Source of the DNA: an uncultured Bacteroidota bacterium
Lineage (GTDB): Bacteria; Bacteroidota; Bacteroidia; Flavobacteriales; Flavobacteriaceae
DNA: 64,000 bases
Assembly: GCA_902602415.1 (NCBI GenBank)
Contig: CACKQW010000007.1
Location: 1-64,000 of the forward strand
Direction of reading: 5' to 3'
Shown here: in pieces, positions 47,448-57,732 of the stretch
Layout of the letters: each line of letters begins with the position of its first letter
How positions within the stretch are numbered: the stretch's first letter is position 1
Notes under the pieces: generated by a model
The model's input: only the letters and a program-made list of their open reading frames with translations
Told to the model about the DNA's origin: nothing
Databases searched by the model: none
Made by a program: the position numbers and the translations under genes

Positions 47448-48268
47448 AAGAATCTTATAAGAGAGTTATTAGTGGGTCTATTTATGCACTAATTTTTATT
47501 TTGTCATTGTATAGCAATCTGACTTTTGCTTTACTAACTTTTTCTTTTGGGATTATTTGCACGTATGAGTTTAATAAACTATTAAAGCAAAGAGGTGGTA
47601 AATTATATATTTTATTTACTGTTTTTTATGTTTTTTTTATATTACTAGAAAATTATTTTAATAGTAATGAAATACAGAACTCGTTCTTTAATGATCTCAA
47701 AGGTTCTCTGGTGATTTTAACAATTTTTATTTCGATTTTTTTATTAAGAGATTTATTTATCTCTAAAGATTTCCCTAAATTTTTATCCAAAAAATATTAT
47801 AATTTTATTTTCTACATTTCTTGCGCTTTTATTTTTATATTCTTAATTGGAAATCTAAATGGAAAATATTCCCCATCTATAATTTTAGGTTGTTTTATAA
47901 TTATTTGGGTAAATGATAGTCTTGCATATATAATTGGAAAGAAATTTGGGAGGCAAAAACTTTTTTATTCAATTTCTCCGAAAAAAACCGTTGAAGGATT
48001 TTTAGGAGGCCTATTTTTTTCTTGTATATCAGCATCATTTGTTTCAACTTTTATAAATGATTCTTTTACTACACAAAATTGGCTATTTACAGCAATAATT
48101 ATAAGTGTATTTGGAACTTTGGGAGATTTAATTGAATCAAAGTTTAAAAGAGAATTAAAAGTCAAAGATAGTGGCTCAATATTACCAGGGCATGGCGGTA
48201 TGCTTGATAGATTAGATAGTATTATCTTTGCTACACCATATGTTTATTTTTATTTAAAACTAATCTGA
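47444..48268 (+). CDS. cdsA: Phosphatidate cytidylyltransferase
   Basis: Multiple TM segments; ISPKKTVEGFLGGL; FGTLGDLIESKFKRELKVKDSGSILPGHGGMLDRLDSI signature. Confidence 0.96.
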   Translation: MKESYKRVISGSIYALIFILSLYSNLTFALLTFSFGIICTYEFNKLLKQRGGKLYILFTVFYVFFILLENYFNSNEIQNSFFNDLKGSLVILTIFISIFLLRDLFISKDFPKFLSKKYYNFIFYISCAFIFIFLIGNLNGKYSPSIILGCFIIIWVNDSLAYIIGKKFGRQKLFYSISPKKTVEGFLGGLFFSCISASFVSTFINDSFTTQNWLFTAIIISVFGTLGDLIESKFKRELKVKDSGSILPGHGGMLDRLDSIIFATPYVYFYLKLI

Positions 48269-48269
48269 T

Positions 48270-48920
48270 ATGTTTCATAAAGAAGGAACAGTAATAATTA
48301 TTACAACTTTTATTATCATTTCAACACTAATAATTATTAATAATCAGTTTAATTACAATTTGAAAACTTTTATCAATATATTCTTAATTTTAATTTTAAT
48401 TCTAATTCTTCAGTTCTTTAGAAACCCTGAAATAAAGGTAAATTATGACGTAGATTATTTATTATCTCCAGTAGACGGTAAAATTGTTATTATTGAAGAA
48501 GTTTATGAGCCTGAGTTTTTTAAAGATAAAAGGTTACAAGTAAGTATATTTATGTCACCAATAAATGTGCATGTAACAAGATATCCGATGAATGGTAATA
48601 TTATTTTTTCTAAATACCATCCAGGGAAGTATTTAGTTGCATGGCACCCTAAATCAAGTACTAAAAATGAGAGAACAACAATAGTACTTGAGAATGAAAA
48701 ATTTGGAAAGATTCTTTACAGACAAATAGCTGGAAAAATTGCTAGAAGGATTATTAACTATGCAAAAGTTGGGGATCAAGCAACACAAGGAGAAGACGCA
48801 GGCTTCATCAAATTTGGATCCAGAATTGATCTATTTTTACCTTTAAATTCTAAGGTTAATGTTAAATTAAATGAGGTAGTAAAAGGAGGTATAACAGTTA
48901 TTTCTTCAAAAAAAAACTAG
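48270..48920 (+). CDS. psd: Phosphatidylserine decarboxylase
   Basis: LLSPVDGKIVIIEEV; INVHVTRYPMNGNI; GFIKFGSRIDLFLP (GS processing site). Confidence 0.94.
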   Translation: MFHKEGTVIIITTFIIISTLIIINNQFNYNLKTFINIFLILILILILQFFRNPEIKVNYDVDYLLSPVDGKIVIIEEVYEPEFFKDKRLQVSIFMSPINVHVTRYPMNGNIIFSKYHPGKYLVAWHPKSSTKNERTTIVLENEKFGKILYRQIAGKIARRIINYAKVGDQATQGEDAGFIKFGSRIDLFLPLNSKVNVKLNEVVKGGITVISSKKN

Positions 48921-51550
48921 GCTTTTAAGGCATTCAATCTTTTCTTAAGAGCTTTAATCTTATCAATTGAGTCCTTTTGTTTTTTTAGCTCATTTTCAAT
49001 TACAGCTTTTGGGGCGTTTTTAGAAAAGCTATCATTGGATAGTTTTTTTTCAACAGATTGTAAAAATCCTTTTAAATATTTTATGTCTTCATTTATTTTT
49101 TTAATTTCAGAATTTACATCCACGTTAGAATTCATTACAATATAATAGAAGTTTGAGTTAATTCTAAATGAAACTGAATTACTAGGCTCAGAATTTATGT
49201 ATTCGAATTTAGATATATTACAAATCTTTGAAATTACTGAATCATATTCCTTGGGAAAATCATCATTATTAATAATTTTTAAATTGATAAGTTTCTTATA
49301 AGGAATATTAAATTTTTTTCTGATATTTCTAATACCACTTATTATATTTTTCAAATTTTCAAAATTTGATATTAAATCTTCGGAATATTCTTCGGTCTTG
49401 GGCCAATTTGAAATTACTAAAGCCTCATCTTTTTTTCGATCATTGATTAAATGCCATAACTCCTCAGTAAGAAATGGCATAAATGGATGTAATAATTGAA
49501 GATTTTTTTCAAATATGCTTACAACTTCACTTTTTGTCTTTTTATCGATGGGCTTTTCAAATCCAGGCTTAATAATCTCAAGTAAAAATGAACAAAAATC
49601 ATCCCACAATAACTTGTATGTTGACATTAAAGCATCGCTAATTCTGAAATTATCAAAATGATTATTAATCTCAAGTAGAGTACTATTAAATTTTTCATTG
49701 TACCATTTGACAGAAACTCTAGCATGATCAGGTTGATTTGAATCTGTAGTTTTCCAAGAACTTAATAGCCTGTAGGAGTTCCATATCTTATTTGAAAAAG
49801 ACCTACCCTGTTCACATAAACTTTTATCAAATAACAAATCATTACCAGCCGCAGCACTTAACATTAATCCTACCCTTACTCCATCAGCCCCATACTCATT
49901 GATTAATTTTATTGCATCAGGTGAATTACCAAGAGATTTACTCATTTTTCTTCTTTGCTTATCTCTTACAATTCCCGTAAAATATACATTTTCAAATGGT
50001 TTAATGTCTTTTAAATTATAACTTGCCATTATCATTCTAGAAACCCAGAAAAATAAAATATCTGGGCCAGTAACTAGATCATTTGTTGGAAAATAATATT
50101 TAAAATCAGAGTTTTCTGGATCATTTATACCATTAAATACACTAATTGGCCATAACCAGGATGAAAACCATGTATCTAACACATCTTTATCTTGCTCAAT
50201 ATCATCAACATCAATTGAGGAATTACCAGTTTTATCAATTAATAAAGTGATTGCATCTCTTTTATTTTTTGCAGCTACAAATATCTCTTTGTCATTCTTT
50301 AAAAAATATACCGGAATTTGATGACCCCAATACAACTGCCTAGAAATATTCCAATCTCTTATATTTTCCATCCAATTCTTAAAGGTGTTTTTAAACTTTT
50401 TTGGAAAAAACTTTATTTCTTCAGTTTTTAAAACACTGTTCATTGTTTTTTCAACAAAACTTTCCATTTTTAAAAACCACTGAAAACTAAATTTTGGCTC
50501 TATAATTACACCCGTTCTCTCGCTAAAACCAACATTATGTACAATATCTTCTTGTTTGACAAATAGACCAATCTCATCTAATTCACTAATAATTTTTTTT
50601 CTGGCGTCAAATCTATCTAATCCATTATAATGAAGACATTTTTCATTTAAAGTACCATCATCATTGAAAATATCGATGAAGTCTAACTTATGTTTTTCTC
50701 CTAAATCTTTATCATTATAATCATGTGCCGGAGTTACTTTGAGACATCCAGTTCCATATTCGATATCAACATATGTATCAGAAATAATTGCAATTTCTCT
50801 GTTAATGATCGGAACAACTGCAGTTTTTCCTATAAAATCCTTGTATCGATTATCTTTAGGATTTACACAAAGTGCCGTATCACCAAGCATAGTTTCAGGT
50901 CTAGTTGTAGCAATAGTCAAAAAATCATCAGAATCCTTTACAGGATACTTTATATAATAAAGTTTGTCCTGCTTTTCTTTAAAAATTACTTCTTCATCAG
51001 AAAGAGTTGTTTTAGCCTCTGGATCCCAATTAACCATTCTGTAACCTCTGTAAATTAAATTATCGTTAAATAACTTTATAAAAATATTTACAACTGATTC
51101 GTTCATAGAATCATCCAAGGTAAATTTTGTTCTGTTCCAATCACATGAACATCCAATCTTTTTTAATTGATCAAGAATAATATTTCCATACTGATTTTTC
51201 CATTTCCATGCATGTGAAAGAAACTCTTCTCTTGTGATATTATTTTTTTCAATACCATTTTCCTTAAGCTTTTGAACAACTTTAGCTTCAGTAGCGATGG
51301 ATGCATGGTCTGTCCCAGGAACCCAGCATGCATTTTTTCCTTGTAATCTTGCTCTTCTAATCAAAATATCTTGAATGGTATTATTTAACATATGTCCCAT
51401 ATGCAAAACACCAGTAATATTTGGTGGTGGAATAACTATTGTATATGGATCTCTCTGATCGGGCTGGGAGGAAAAGTAGTCATTTTCTAGCCAGTATGAA
51501 TACCATTTATGCTCAATCTCTTGGTGATTAAAATTTGTTGATAATTGCAT
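48917..51550 (-). CDS. valS: Valyl-tRNA synthetase
   Basis: PPPNITGVLHMGHMLNNTIQD; CWVPGTDHASIATE; KMSKSLGNSPD. Confidence 0.98.
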   Translation of the reverse strand: MQLSTNFNHQEIEHKWYSYWLENDYFSSQPDQRDPYTIVIPPPNITGVLHMGHMLNNTIQDILIRRARLQGKNACWVPGTDHASIATEAKVVQKLKENGIEKNNITREEFLSHAWKWKNQYGNIILDQLKKIGCSCDWNRTKFTLDDSMNESVVNIFIKLFNDNLIYRGYRMVNWDPEAKTTLSDEEVIFKEKQDKLYYIKYPVKDSDDFLTIATTRPETMLGDTALCVNPKDNRYKDFIGKTAVVPIINREIAIISDTYVDIEYGTGCLKVTPAHDYNDKDLGEKHKLDFIDIFNDDGTLNEKCLHYNGLDRFDARKKIISELDEIGLFVKQEDIVHNVGFSERTGVIIEPKFSFQWFLKMESFVEKTMNSVLKTEEIKFFPKKFKNTFKNWMENIRDWNISRQLYWGHQIPVYFLKNDKEIFVAAKNKRDAITLLIDKTGNSSIDVDDIEQDKDVLDTWFSSWLWPISVFNGINDPENSDFKYYFPTNDLVTGPDILFFWVSRMIMASYNLKDIKPFENVYFTGIVRDKQRRKMSKSLGNSPDAIKLINEYGADGVRVGLMLSAAAGNDLLFDKSLCEQGRSFSNKIWNSYRLLSSWKTTDSNQPDHARVSVKWYNEKFNSTLLEINNHFDNFRISDALMSTYKLLWDDFCSFLLEIIKPGFEKPIDKKTKSEVVSIFEKNLQLLHPFMPFLTEELWHLINDRKKDEALVISNWPKTEEYSEDLISNFENLKNIISGIRNIRKKFNIPYKKLINLKIINNDDFPKEYDSVISKICNISKFEYINSEPSNSVSFRINSNFYYIVMNSNVDVNSEIKKINEDIKYLKGFLQSVEKKLSNDSFSKNAPKAVIENELKKQKDSIDKIKALKKRLNALKA

Positions 51551-51611
51551 AAAAAAAATTTCAATACGAAAATACAGATATTTCTTAATCTTATTAATTA
51601 TAATTATATTT

Positions 51612-52067
51612 ATGTTCTTTAAATATCAAGATATCATGAAAAATTTTTTAGTATTATTTATTGCTTTTTTCAGTTACATATTAGTACATTCTCAAGAAAT
51701 GAAACCTGAAATTTCATTCGAAAAAACAGTTATTGATTATGGAACCGTAAATAAGGGTGATAATGGAGTTAGAGAATTCGTGTTTAAAAACTCAGGAAAT
51801 GCCCCTTTAATAATTTCAAATGTTAAATCAACCTGTGGTTGTACTATTCCTAAAAAACCTGAAAAACCAATTTTACCTGGAGAGTCAGAAAAAATACAGG
51901 TAAAGTATGATACCAAAAGAGTTGGATTTATCAGAAAATCAATTACCGTTACTTCAAATGCTGCATCAAGCCCAACTACCATACTAAAAATAAAAGGACA
52001 AGTTGTTGATAATAATCAACAAAAAGGGATTGAAAGAAAAAAGAAGAGTATTGTTGAGGTTTACTAA
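51612..52067 (+). CDS. DUF1573 family secreted protein
   Basis: PEISFEKTVIDYGTVNKGDNGVREFVFKNSGNAPLIISNVKSTCGCTIP. Confidence 0.92.
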   Translation: MFFKYQDIMKNFLVLFIAFFSYILVHSQEMKPEISFEKTVIDYGTVNKGDNGVREFVFKNSGNAPLIISNVKSTCGCTIPKKPEKPILPGESEKIQVKYDTKRVGFIRKSITVTSNAASSPTTILKIKGQVVDNNQQKGIERKKKSIVEVY

Positions 52068-52077
52068 TACTATTTAA

Positions 52078-53271
52078 ATGCCATCACTGTCATCCAAGGG
52101 TATTCTTATGCCTGAATCCCCTATTAGAAAGCTTGCTCCATATGCAGAAAAAGCAAAGCTTAATGGGTTAAAGGTATACCATTTAAATATCGGACAACCT
52201 GATATAAAATCTCCGAAAATTGCTATAGAAGCGGTAAAGAATGTTGAGTTAGATGTCCTTGCTTACAGTAAGTCTGAGGGAAACCTTGAATTAAGGAAAA
52301 AAATTAAAGATTATTACAAAAGCTTTAACATTGATATCACAACAAACGAAATAATTATTTCGACTGGTGCCAGTGAGGCACTATCCTTTGCAATGGCCTC
52401 AATAATGGATAAAGGAGATGAATTAATTATCCCAGAACCTTTTTATGCCAATTACAATGGATTTGCTACTGCAAACGGAATAAATGTAATTCCTGTACAT
52501 TCAAATCTTTCTGAAAATTTTGCGCTTCCTAAAATTCATGAATTTGAAAAACTTATCTCATCAAAAACCAAAGCTATATTAATTTGTAATCCAAATAACC
52601 CAACTGGTTATGTATATTCAGAAGAGGAGATTAAGATACTTGTTAAAATTGTAAAAAAACATAATTTATTTTTAATTGCCGATGAAGTATATCGTGAATT
52701 TGTTTATGACGGTTGTAAACATACTTCAATATTAAAATTTCAAGAAATTAAAGAAAACTCCATTGTAATTGATTCCTTTTCAAAAAGATACAGCATGTGT
52801 GGAGCACGAATAGGGTGTGTGATTTCAAAAAATAAATTATTTATGTCAACTGTTATTAAATTTGCGCAAGCAAGACTATCTCCTCCAACATTTGCTCAAA
52901 TTGCGTGCACAGCAGCTTTAGATGTTGAAAAAAAATACTTTGAGTCAGTTATTAAAGATTATAATAGCAGAAGATTATTATTAATTGATGAGCTGAATAA
53001 AATTCCTGGTGTAAAGGTTTCAGTGCCAAAAGGTGCATTTTATTGTATAGCAGAATTACCTGTATCAAATGCTGAGACATTTTGTAAATGGATGTTAGAA
53101 ACATTTAATAAAAATGGTAAAACTGTAATGTTAGCTCCTGCTTCGGGTTTTTATTCTACTAAAAATTGTGGATTAAATCAAGTTAGAATCGCATATGTAT
53201 TAAACAATAGAGACTTAATTGACGCAATAAGCTTGATAAAAGATGGGTTAACCGAATATCTTGAAAAATGA
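52078..53271 (+). CDS. PLP-dependent aminotransferase (class I/II, aspartate aminotransferase-like)
   Basis: YHLNIGQPDIKSP; ILICNPNNPTGYVYS; SFSKRYSMCGARIGC PLP lysine region. Confidence 0.94.
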   Translation: MPSLSSKGILMPESPIRKLAPYAEKAKLNGLKVYHLNIGQPDIKSPKIAIEAVKNVELDVLAYSKSEGNLELRKKIKDYYKSFNIDITTNEIIISTGASEALSFAMASIMDKGDELIIPEPFYANYNGFATANGINVIPVHSNLSENFALPKIHEFEKLISSKTKAILICNPNNPTGYVYSEEEIKILVKIVKKHNLFLIADEVYREFVYDGCKHTSILKFQEIKENSIVIDSFSKRYSMCGARIGCVISKNKLFMSTVIKFAQARLSPPTFAQIACTAALDVEKKYFESVIKDYNSRRLLLIDELNKIPGVKVSVPKGAFYCIAELPVSNAETFCKWMLETFNKNGKTVMLAPASGFYSTKNCGLNQVRIAYVLNNRDLIDAISLIKDGLTEYLEK

Positions 53272-54275
53272 TTGTTAAAAAAAATCAATCTTTATTAAAA
53301 TTAAATAGTTTCAGAATTGATGTTTGCGCAAAAGAATATGTTGAAATTACAAAAGAAAGTGAGCTTTTAGAACTTTACGGTAAGCATAGAAAAAAAAAGA
53401 TACTATTTATCGGAGGTGGCAGTAATATTTTATTTACCAAAAACTTTAACGGATTAGTTGTACATCTTAATATCAAAGGAAAAAACTACAAAAAAATTAA
53501 TGATGAATATGTAATGGTTTCTGCCAGCTCAGGAGAAAACTGGAATGATCTTGTTAATTGGTGTGTAAATAGTGGTTTTGGAGGGGTTGAAAACTTATCT
53601 CTTATTCCCGGAAATGTAGGTGGTGCGCCTGTTCAAAATATTGGAGCTTATGGACGTGAATTAAAGGATGTTTTAGTGTCGTGTAAAGTTTACAATTGGG
53701 AAAATGGTACATTTTGTGAGTTTCAGCGCTCTCAATGCGATTTTGATTACAGAGATTCCATTTTTAAAAAAAATAAGAACTTATTAATTACTAAAGTAAA
53801 TCTTAAATTAACAACTAAAAATCATTTAATTATCTCTTCTTACTCTGGCGTTAATGAGGAGCTTAAAAAACTAGGTGTAAAAAGTGCATCAATTAAAGAT
53901 ATTTCAAAAGCAGTTTCAAATATTAGAAGTAGAAAACTTCCAAATCCAGAAAAAATTGGTAACGCCGGTAGTTTTTTTAAAAACCCAATTGTAGAAAAAA
54001 ATCAATTAGATTTTCTTGTAAAAAATTTTGAAAATATTCCGTACTATCCGTTAGATAACAACCTATTTAAAATTCCTGCTGCATGGCTAATTGAAAAATG
54101 TGGATTTAAAGGTAAAAAATTTACCAACTTTGGAGTTAGTGAAAAACAACCATTGGTACTGGTTAACTATGGTGGTGCTAGTGGCAAAGAAATTCTTCAG
54201 CTTTCCAAATCAATAGTTAGTACTGTTAAAAAAATTTTTAGAATAGATTTACAAACAGAAGTTAATATAATTTAA
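53268..54275 (+). CDS. murB: UDP-N-acetylmuramate dehydrogenase
   Basis: LFIGGGSNILFTKNFNGLVVHL; SLIPGNVGGAPVQNIGAYGRE; NAGSFFKNPIV. Confidence 0.96.
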   Translation: MIVKKNQSLLKLNSFRIDVCAKEYVEITKESELLELYGKHRKKKILFIGGGSNILFTKNFNGLVVHLNIKGKNYKKINDEYVMVSASSGENWNDLVNWCVNSGFGGVENLSLIPGNVGGAPVQNIGAYGRELKDVLVSCKVYNWENGTFCEFQRSQCDFDYRDSIFKKNKNLLITKVNLKLTTKNHLIISSYSGVNEELKKLGVKSASIKDISKAVSNIRSRKLPNPEKIGNAGSFFKNPIVEKNQLDFLVKNFENIPYYPLDNNLFKIPAAWLIEKCGFKGKKFTNFGVSEKQPLVLVNYGGASGKEILQLSKSIVSTVKKIFRIDLQTEVNII

Positions 54276-54280
54276 TAGTT

Positions 54281-54487
54281 TTGTTTATCATGATACAAGT
54301 GATAGTTACAATATTAATTTTAGGACTATGTATACTGGGGATTAGTATAAAAATTTGGTCAAAAAAAGACGGGAAGTTTTCTGGAACTTGCGCAAGTCAA
54401 AATCCATATCTCAATCAAAACGGAGATACCTGTGGATATTGTGGCAAAAAAGTAGATGAAATTACTAAATGTGAAAATCCCCACTAG
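54281..54487 (+). CDS. Small membrane-anchored cysteine-rich protein, unknown function
   Basis: One N-terminal TM, then KKDGKFSGTCASQNPYLNQNGDTCGYCGKKVDEITKC. Confidence 0.75.
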   Translation: MFIMIQVIVTILILGLCILGISIKIWSKKDGKFSGTCASQNPYLNQNGDTCGYCGKKVDEITKCENPH

Positions 54488-55694
54488 ATTTCTCAAAAAG
54501 CTAGGCCCAGGTTTACTTTTTGCTGGAACAGCAATTGGTGTCTCTCATCTAGTACAATCAACAAAAGCTGGAGCAGAATTTGGATTTGGCCTTGTTTGGG
54601 CATTGATAATTGCAATTATTTTAAAATACCCTTTTTTTAAGTATGCTCCCATATATAGTTTATCAACAGGCGAATCTATTTTGCATGGATATAAAAAATT
54701 AAATCCTAGACTACTTTACATTTTCTTTTTTCTATCGTTAACAACAATGTTTACCATTCAAACTGCCATTACAATTGTAACCGCTGGAATCGCAAGCTCA
54801 ATTTTTGGAGGCCTATTCTCTGTTGAAATTTGGACTGTCATAATTAGTATTCTATCATTTACATTGTTGTCACTAGGAAAATTCAATGCCTTAGATAAAT
54901 TAATTAAATATTTAATTATTGCTTTGTCTTTAAGTACTATTTTGTCATTTTTTTTAGCTGGGTTTGAATTTGGTGAACCAATGAAATTTCAGCAAGTATT
55001 TCCTGTTAAAAATTCTGAAGTTATTTTTTTGATTGCTTTTATGGGGTGGATGCCTGCACCACTAGATGTTTCAATTTGGAATTCTTTGTGGACTGTTGAA
55101 AAAAGTAAAAAGCAGCAAAACTCAATTAAAAATTCAATATTTGATTTTAATCTTGGATATTTTGGAACTGCACTATTAGGTATTTGTTTTATTGGTATTG
55201 GGTACTTCACAATCTATAATTCAACCGAAACACTGAGTAATTCAGCAAGTATTTTTTCCAATCAATTAATCAATTTATATACAAGTAGTTTAGGTGAATG
55301 GTCATATTATTTAATTGCAATTGCTGCATTTTCAACTATGCTTAGTACTTCTGTAACAGCCTTTGATGCGTCTCCAAGAGCAATGGCAGTAACTACTGAA
55401 TTAATTTTTGATAAAAAAATCAAACATATTTATATAATATGGCTAGTTATTCTATGCTTTGGAACTATAACAATATTTTTTATTTTTTCATCACAGATGG
55501 GAATGTTAATTAAGATAGCTACGATTCTATCTTTTTTGACCGCTCCTTTTTATGCAATTACTAACTACATATTAATTTCATCAAATAAAACTCCAAAAGA
55601 ATTTAGACCTTCTAAATTAATGCACCTGTTAAGTGTATTGGGTATCATTTATTTAGTTGGATTTTCGGTATTCTTTTTGATTAAAGGTTTTTAA
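54456..55694 (+). CDS. Nramp/NRAMP-related transporter lacking the canonical DPGN motif
   Basis: LGPGLLFAGTAIGVSHLVQSTKAGAEFGFGLVW; MGWMPAPLDVSIWNS; about 11 TM segments. Confidence 0.87.
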   Translation: MKLLNVKIPTRFLKKLGPGLLFAGTAIGVSHLVQSTKAGAEFGFGLVWALIIAIILKYPFFKYAPIYSLSTGESILHGYKKLNPRLLYIFFFLSLTTMFTIQTAITIVTAGIASSIFGGLFSVEIWTVIISILSFTLLSLGKFNALDKLIKYLIIALSLSTILSFFLAGFEFGEPMKFQQVFPVKNSEVIFLIAFMGWMPAPLDVSIWNSLWTVEKSKKQQNSIKNSIFDFNLGYFGTALLGICFIGIGYFTIYNSTETLSNSASIFSNQLINLYTSSLGEWSYYLIAIAAFSTMLSTSVTAFDASPRAMAVTTELIFDKKIKHIYIIWLVILCFGTITIFFIFSSQMGMLIKIATILSFLTAPFYAITNYILISSNKTPKEFRPSKLMHLLSVLGIIYLVGFSVFFLIKGF

Positions 55695-55706
55695 GTTTTT
55701 ATATTT

Positions 55707-56699
55707 GTGAAGAAATATTCAACTGCAAAATTGGCTCAAAAAATAGAAACATTAGAAACCCCCTTTTATTCAATAGATATTCCTGACACGGAATCTGTAA
55801 TGAAGGAAAATAGTGAGTGGTTTAAGGTTGATCTTCCCAGAAAAGTTATTAGGCATAAGAAAAAGCCTGATTGGCTACGGGTCAAATTACCTATTGGGCC
55901 CAAATACGCGAAATTAAGAAAGTTAGTAGATGACAATAACTTGCATACTATTTGCACATCGGGAAGTTGTCCAAATATGGGTGAATGTTGGGGGGAAGGT
56001 ACGGCTACCTTCATGATTCTTGGAAATATATGTACAAGATCTTGTAAATTTTGTGGGGTTAAAACTGGTAGACCTCTTCCAGTTGATTGGGAAGAAGCAG
56101 AAAAAGTGGCAAAAAGCATTCAAATCATGCAAATAAAACATGCTGTTTTGACAAGTGTTGACAGAGATGATTTAAAAGAAGATATGGGAAGTAAATTTTG
56201 GGTAGCAACTATCAAAAAAATCAGGGAATTAAATCCTGGAATTACCTTGGAGGCGCTCATTCCTGATTTTCAAGGTATTCATGAACATATTGATAGAATC
56301 GTAAATATCAAACCTGAAGTTATTTCTCATAACATTGAAACAACGAGAAGATTAACAAGGGAAGTCAGAGTACAAGCAAAATATGATAGAAGCCTAGATG
56401 TTTTGAGATATATGAAGGATACAGGACAGCGGAGAACTAAATCAGGAATTATGCTTGGACTTGGTGAAACTAAAGATGAGGTAATAGAAACTATTTATGA
56501 TCTTCATGATGCCAAGGTTGATATTGTAACAATTGGTCAGTATTTACAACCAAGTAAGAAACACCTGCAAGTTCAAAGGTTTGTAAACCCTGATGAATTC
56601 TTAGAATACAAAGAACTTGGGGAAAATTTAGGATTTAAACATTTTGAAAGTAATGCCTTAGTTAGATCGTCTTACAAAGCTAGAAAACATATAAACTAG
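55707..56699 (+). CDS. lipA: Lipoyl synthase
   Basis: CTSGSCPNMGECWGEGTATFMILGNICTRSCKFCGV (radical-SAM CxxxCxxC plus auxiliary cluster). Confidence 0.97.
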   Translation: MKKYSTAKLAQKIETLETPFYSIDIPDTESVMKENSEWFKVDLPRKVIRHKKKPDWLRVKLPIGPKYAKLRKLVDDNNLHTICTSGSCPNMGECWGEGTATFMILGNICTRSCKFCGVKTGRPLPVDWEEAEKVAKSIQIMQIKHAVLTSVDRDDLKEDMGSKFWVATIKKIRELNPGITLEALIPDFQGIHEHIDRIVNIKPEVISHNIETTRRLTREVRVQAKYDRSLDVLRYMKDTGQRRTKSGIMLGLGETKDEVIETIYDLHDAKVDIVTIGQYLQPSKKHLQVQRFVNPDEFLEYKELGENLGFKHFESNALVRSSYKARKHIN

Positions 56700-57688
56700 G
56701 TAATTTTATTATTCATAATTTCTATTAAGTCATCTTTACCAAATACCTCAATTTTAATTGGTATATAATATAAATTTTTAAGATTAAAATTTTTAAGCTT
56801 TACATAGTCTTTTTCTGTAGTGATAATGATTTCATCTTTAAATTTGAGTAAATCAATATCTCGATAATTATAATGATCAGAGAACTCTGTATGACTAACA
56901 ATCAATCGTTTATCTTCTAAATATTTAATCAAAACTTTTGAATTTACAATTCCTGTTACAACCCTTACTTTTTTATTTGAAAATTTTGAAATTTTTACAG
57001 AATTAGTTTTTGAAATTAAATGATTTGAATAAATGATTTTGCTAAAAAAAATATGTTGATGTGATTTTAGATTAATTTTATTTGTCAAAATTTTCATTTC
57101 ATTTTTAGAAAAATTTTCTGGACATTTAGAAACAATAATTGCATTAGCTCTCTGATAACCACTTCTACATTCCCTTAAAGTACCTAATGGCATTAGTGAG
57201 TCATGAATAAATAAATTTGAATAATCAGAAAGAATTATTGAGTAACTGGGCGTTACGCTTCTATGTTGAAAAGCATCATCTAAAATAATTAAATCAGCTG
57301 CCAAGTTAATTAGATTTTTGATACCACGCTTTCTATTTTCGTCAACTGCTACCATTATGTTATTAAATTTCAAGTAGTACTGAAATGGCTCGTCCCCAAT
57401 TGATTTAGCATCATCCACCGCTGATGCTAAGATAAATCCACGAGATTTCCTTTTGTAGCCCCTACTTAATACTCCAATTTTATATTTGTCTTCTAACCTA
57501 TCAATTAAAAATTCAACCATTGGGGTTTTTCCAGTGCCCCCAGCGGATAAATTCCCTATGCTTATAATTGGTGTTCCAAAAGAATATGATTTTAAAAAGC
57601 CAAAATCATAAAACTTATTTCTTAAAAAAGTAATAATCAAAAACCATAAGCTTAGTTTCCAAAAAATTATTTTTTTTATCGATTTCAT
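56696..57688 (-). CDS. lpxK: Tetraacyldisaccharide 4'-kinase
   Basis: IGNLSAGGTGKTPMVEFLID; ILDDAFQHRSVTPSYSIILSDY. Confidence 0.95.
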   Translation of the reverse strand: MKSIKKIIFWKLSLWFLIITFLRNKFYDFGFLKSYSFGTPIISIGNLSAGGTGKTPMVEFLIDRLEDKYKIGVLSRGYKRKSRGFILASAVDDAKSIGDEPFQYYLKFNNIMVAVDENRKRGIKNLINLAADLIILDDAFQHRSVTPSYSIILSDYSNLFIHDSLMPLGTLRECRSGYQRANAIIVSKCPENFSKNEMKILTNKINLKSHQHIFFSKIIYSNHLISKTNSVKISKFSNKKVRVVTGIVNSKVLIKYLEDKRLIVSHTEFSDHYNYRDIDLLKFKDEIIITTEKDYVKLKNFNLKNLYYIPIKIEVFGKDDLIEIMNNKIT

Positions 57689-57707
57689 CGTAACTAAAGT
57701 AATTATT

Positions 57708-57715
57708 TATCTTTG
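57708..57715 (+). promoter_or_regulatory. -7 box TATCTTTG upstream of the Nif3-like gene
   Basis: Exact TAnnTTTG, 17 nt before ATG 57733; TTTC at 57683-57686 is a possible -33. Confidence 0.45.
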
Positions 57716-57732
57716 AAATAAATAATTGCTAG

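Noticed and set aside
55766-56141. Minus-strand ORFs of 117 and 72 aa
   Set aside because: Antisense to lipA across its Fe-S cysteine region; spurious
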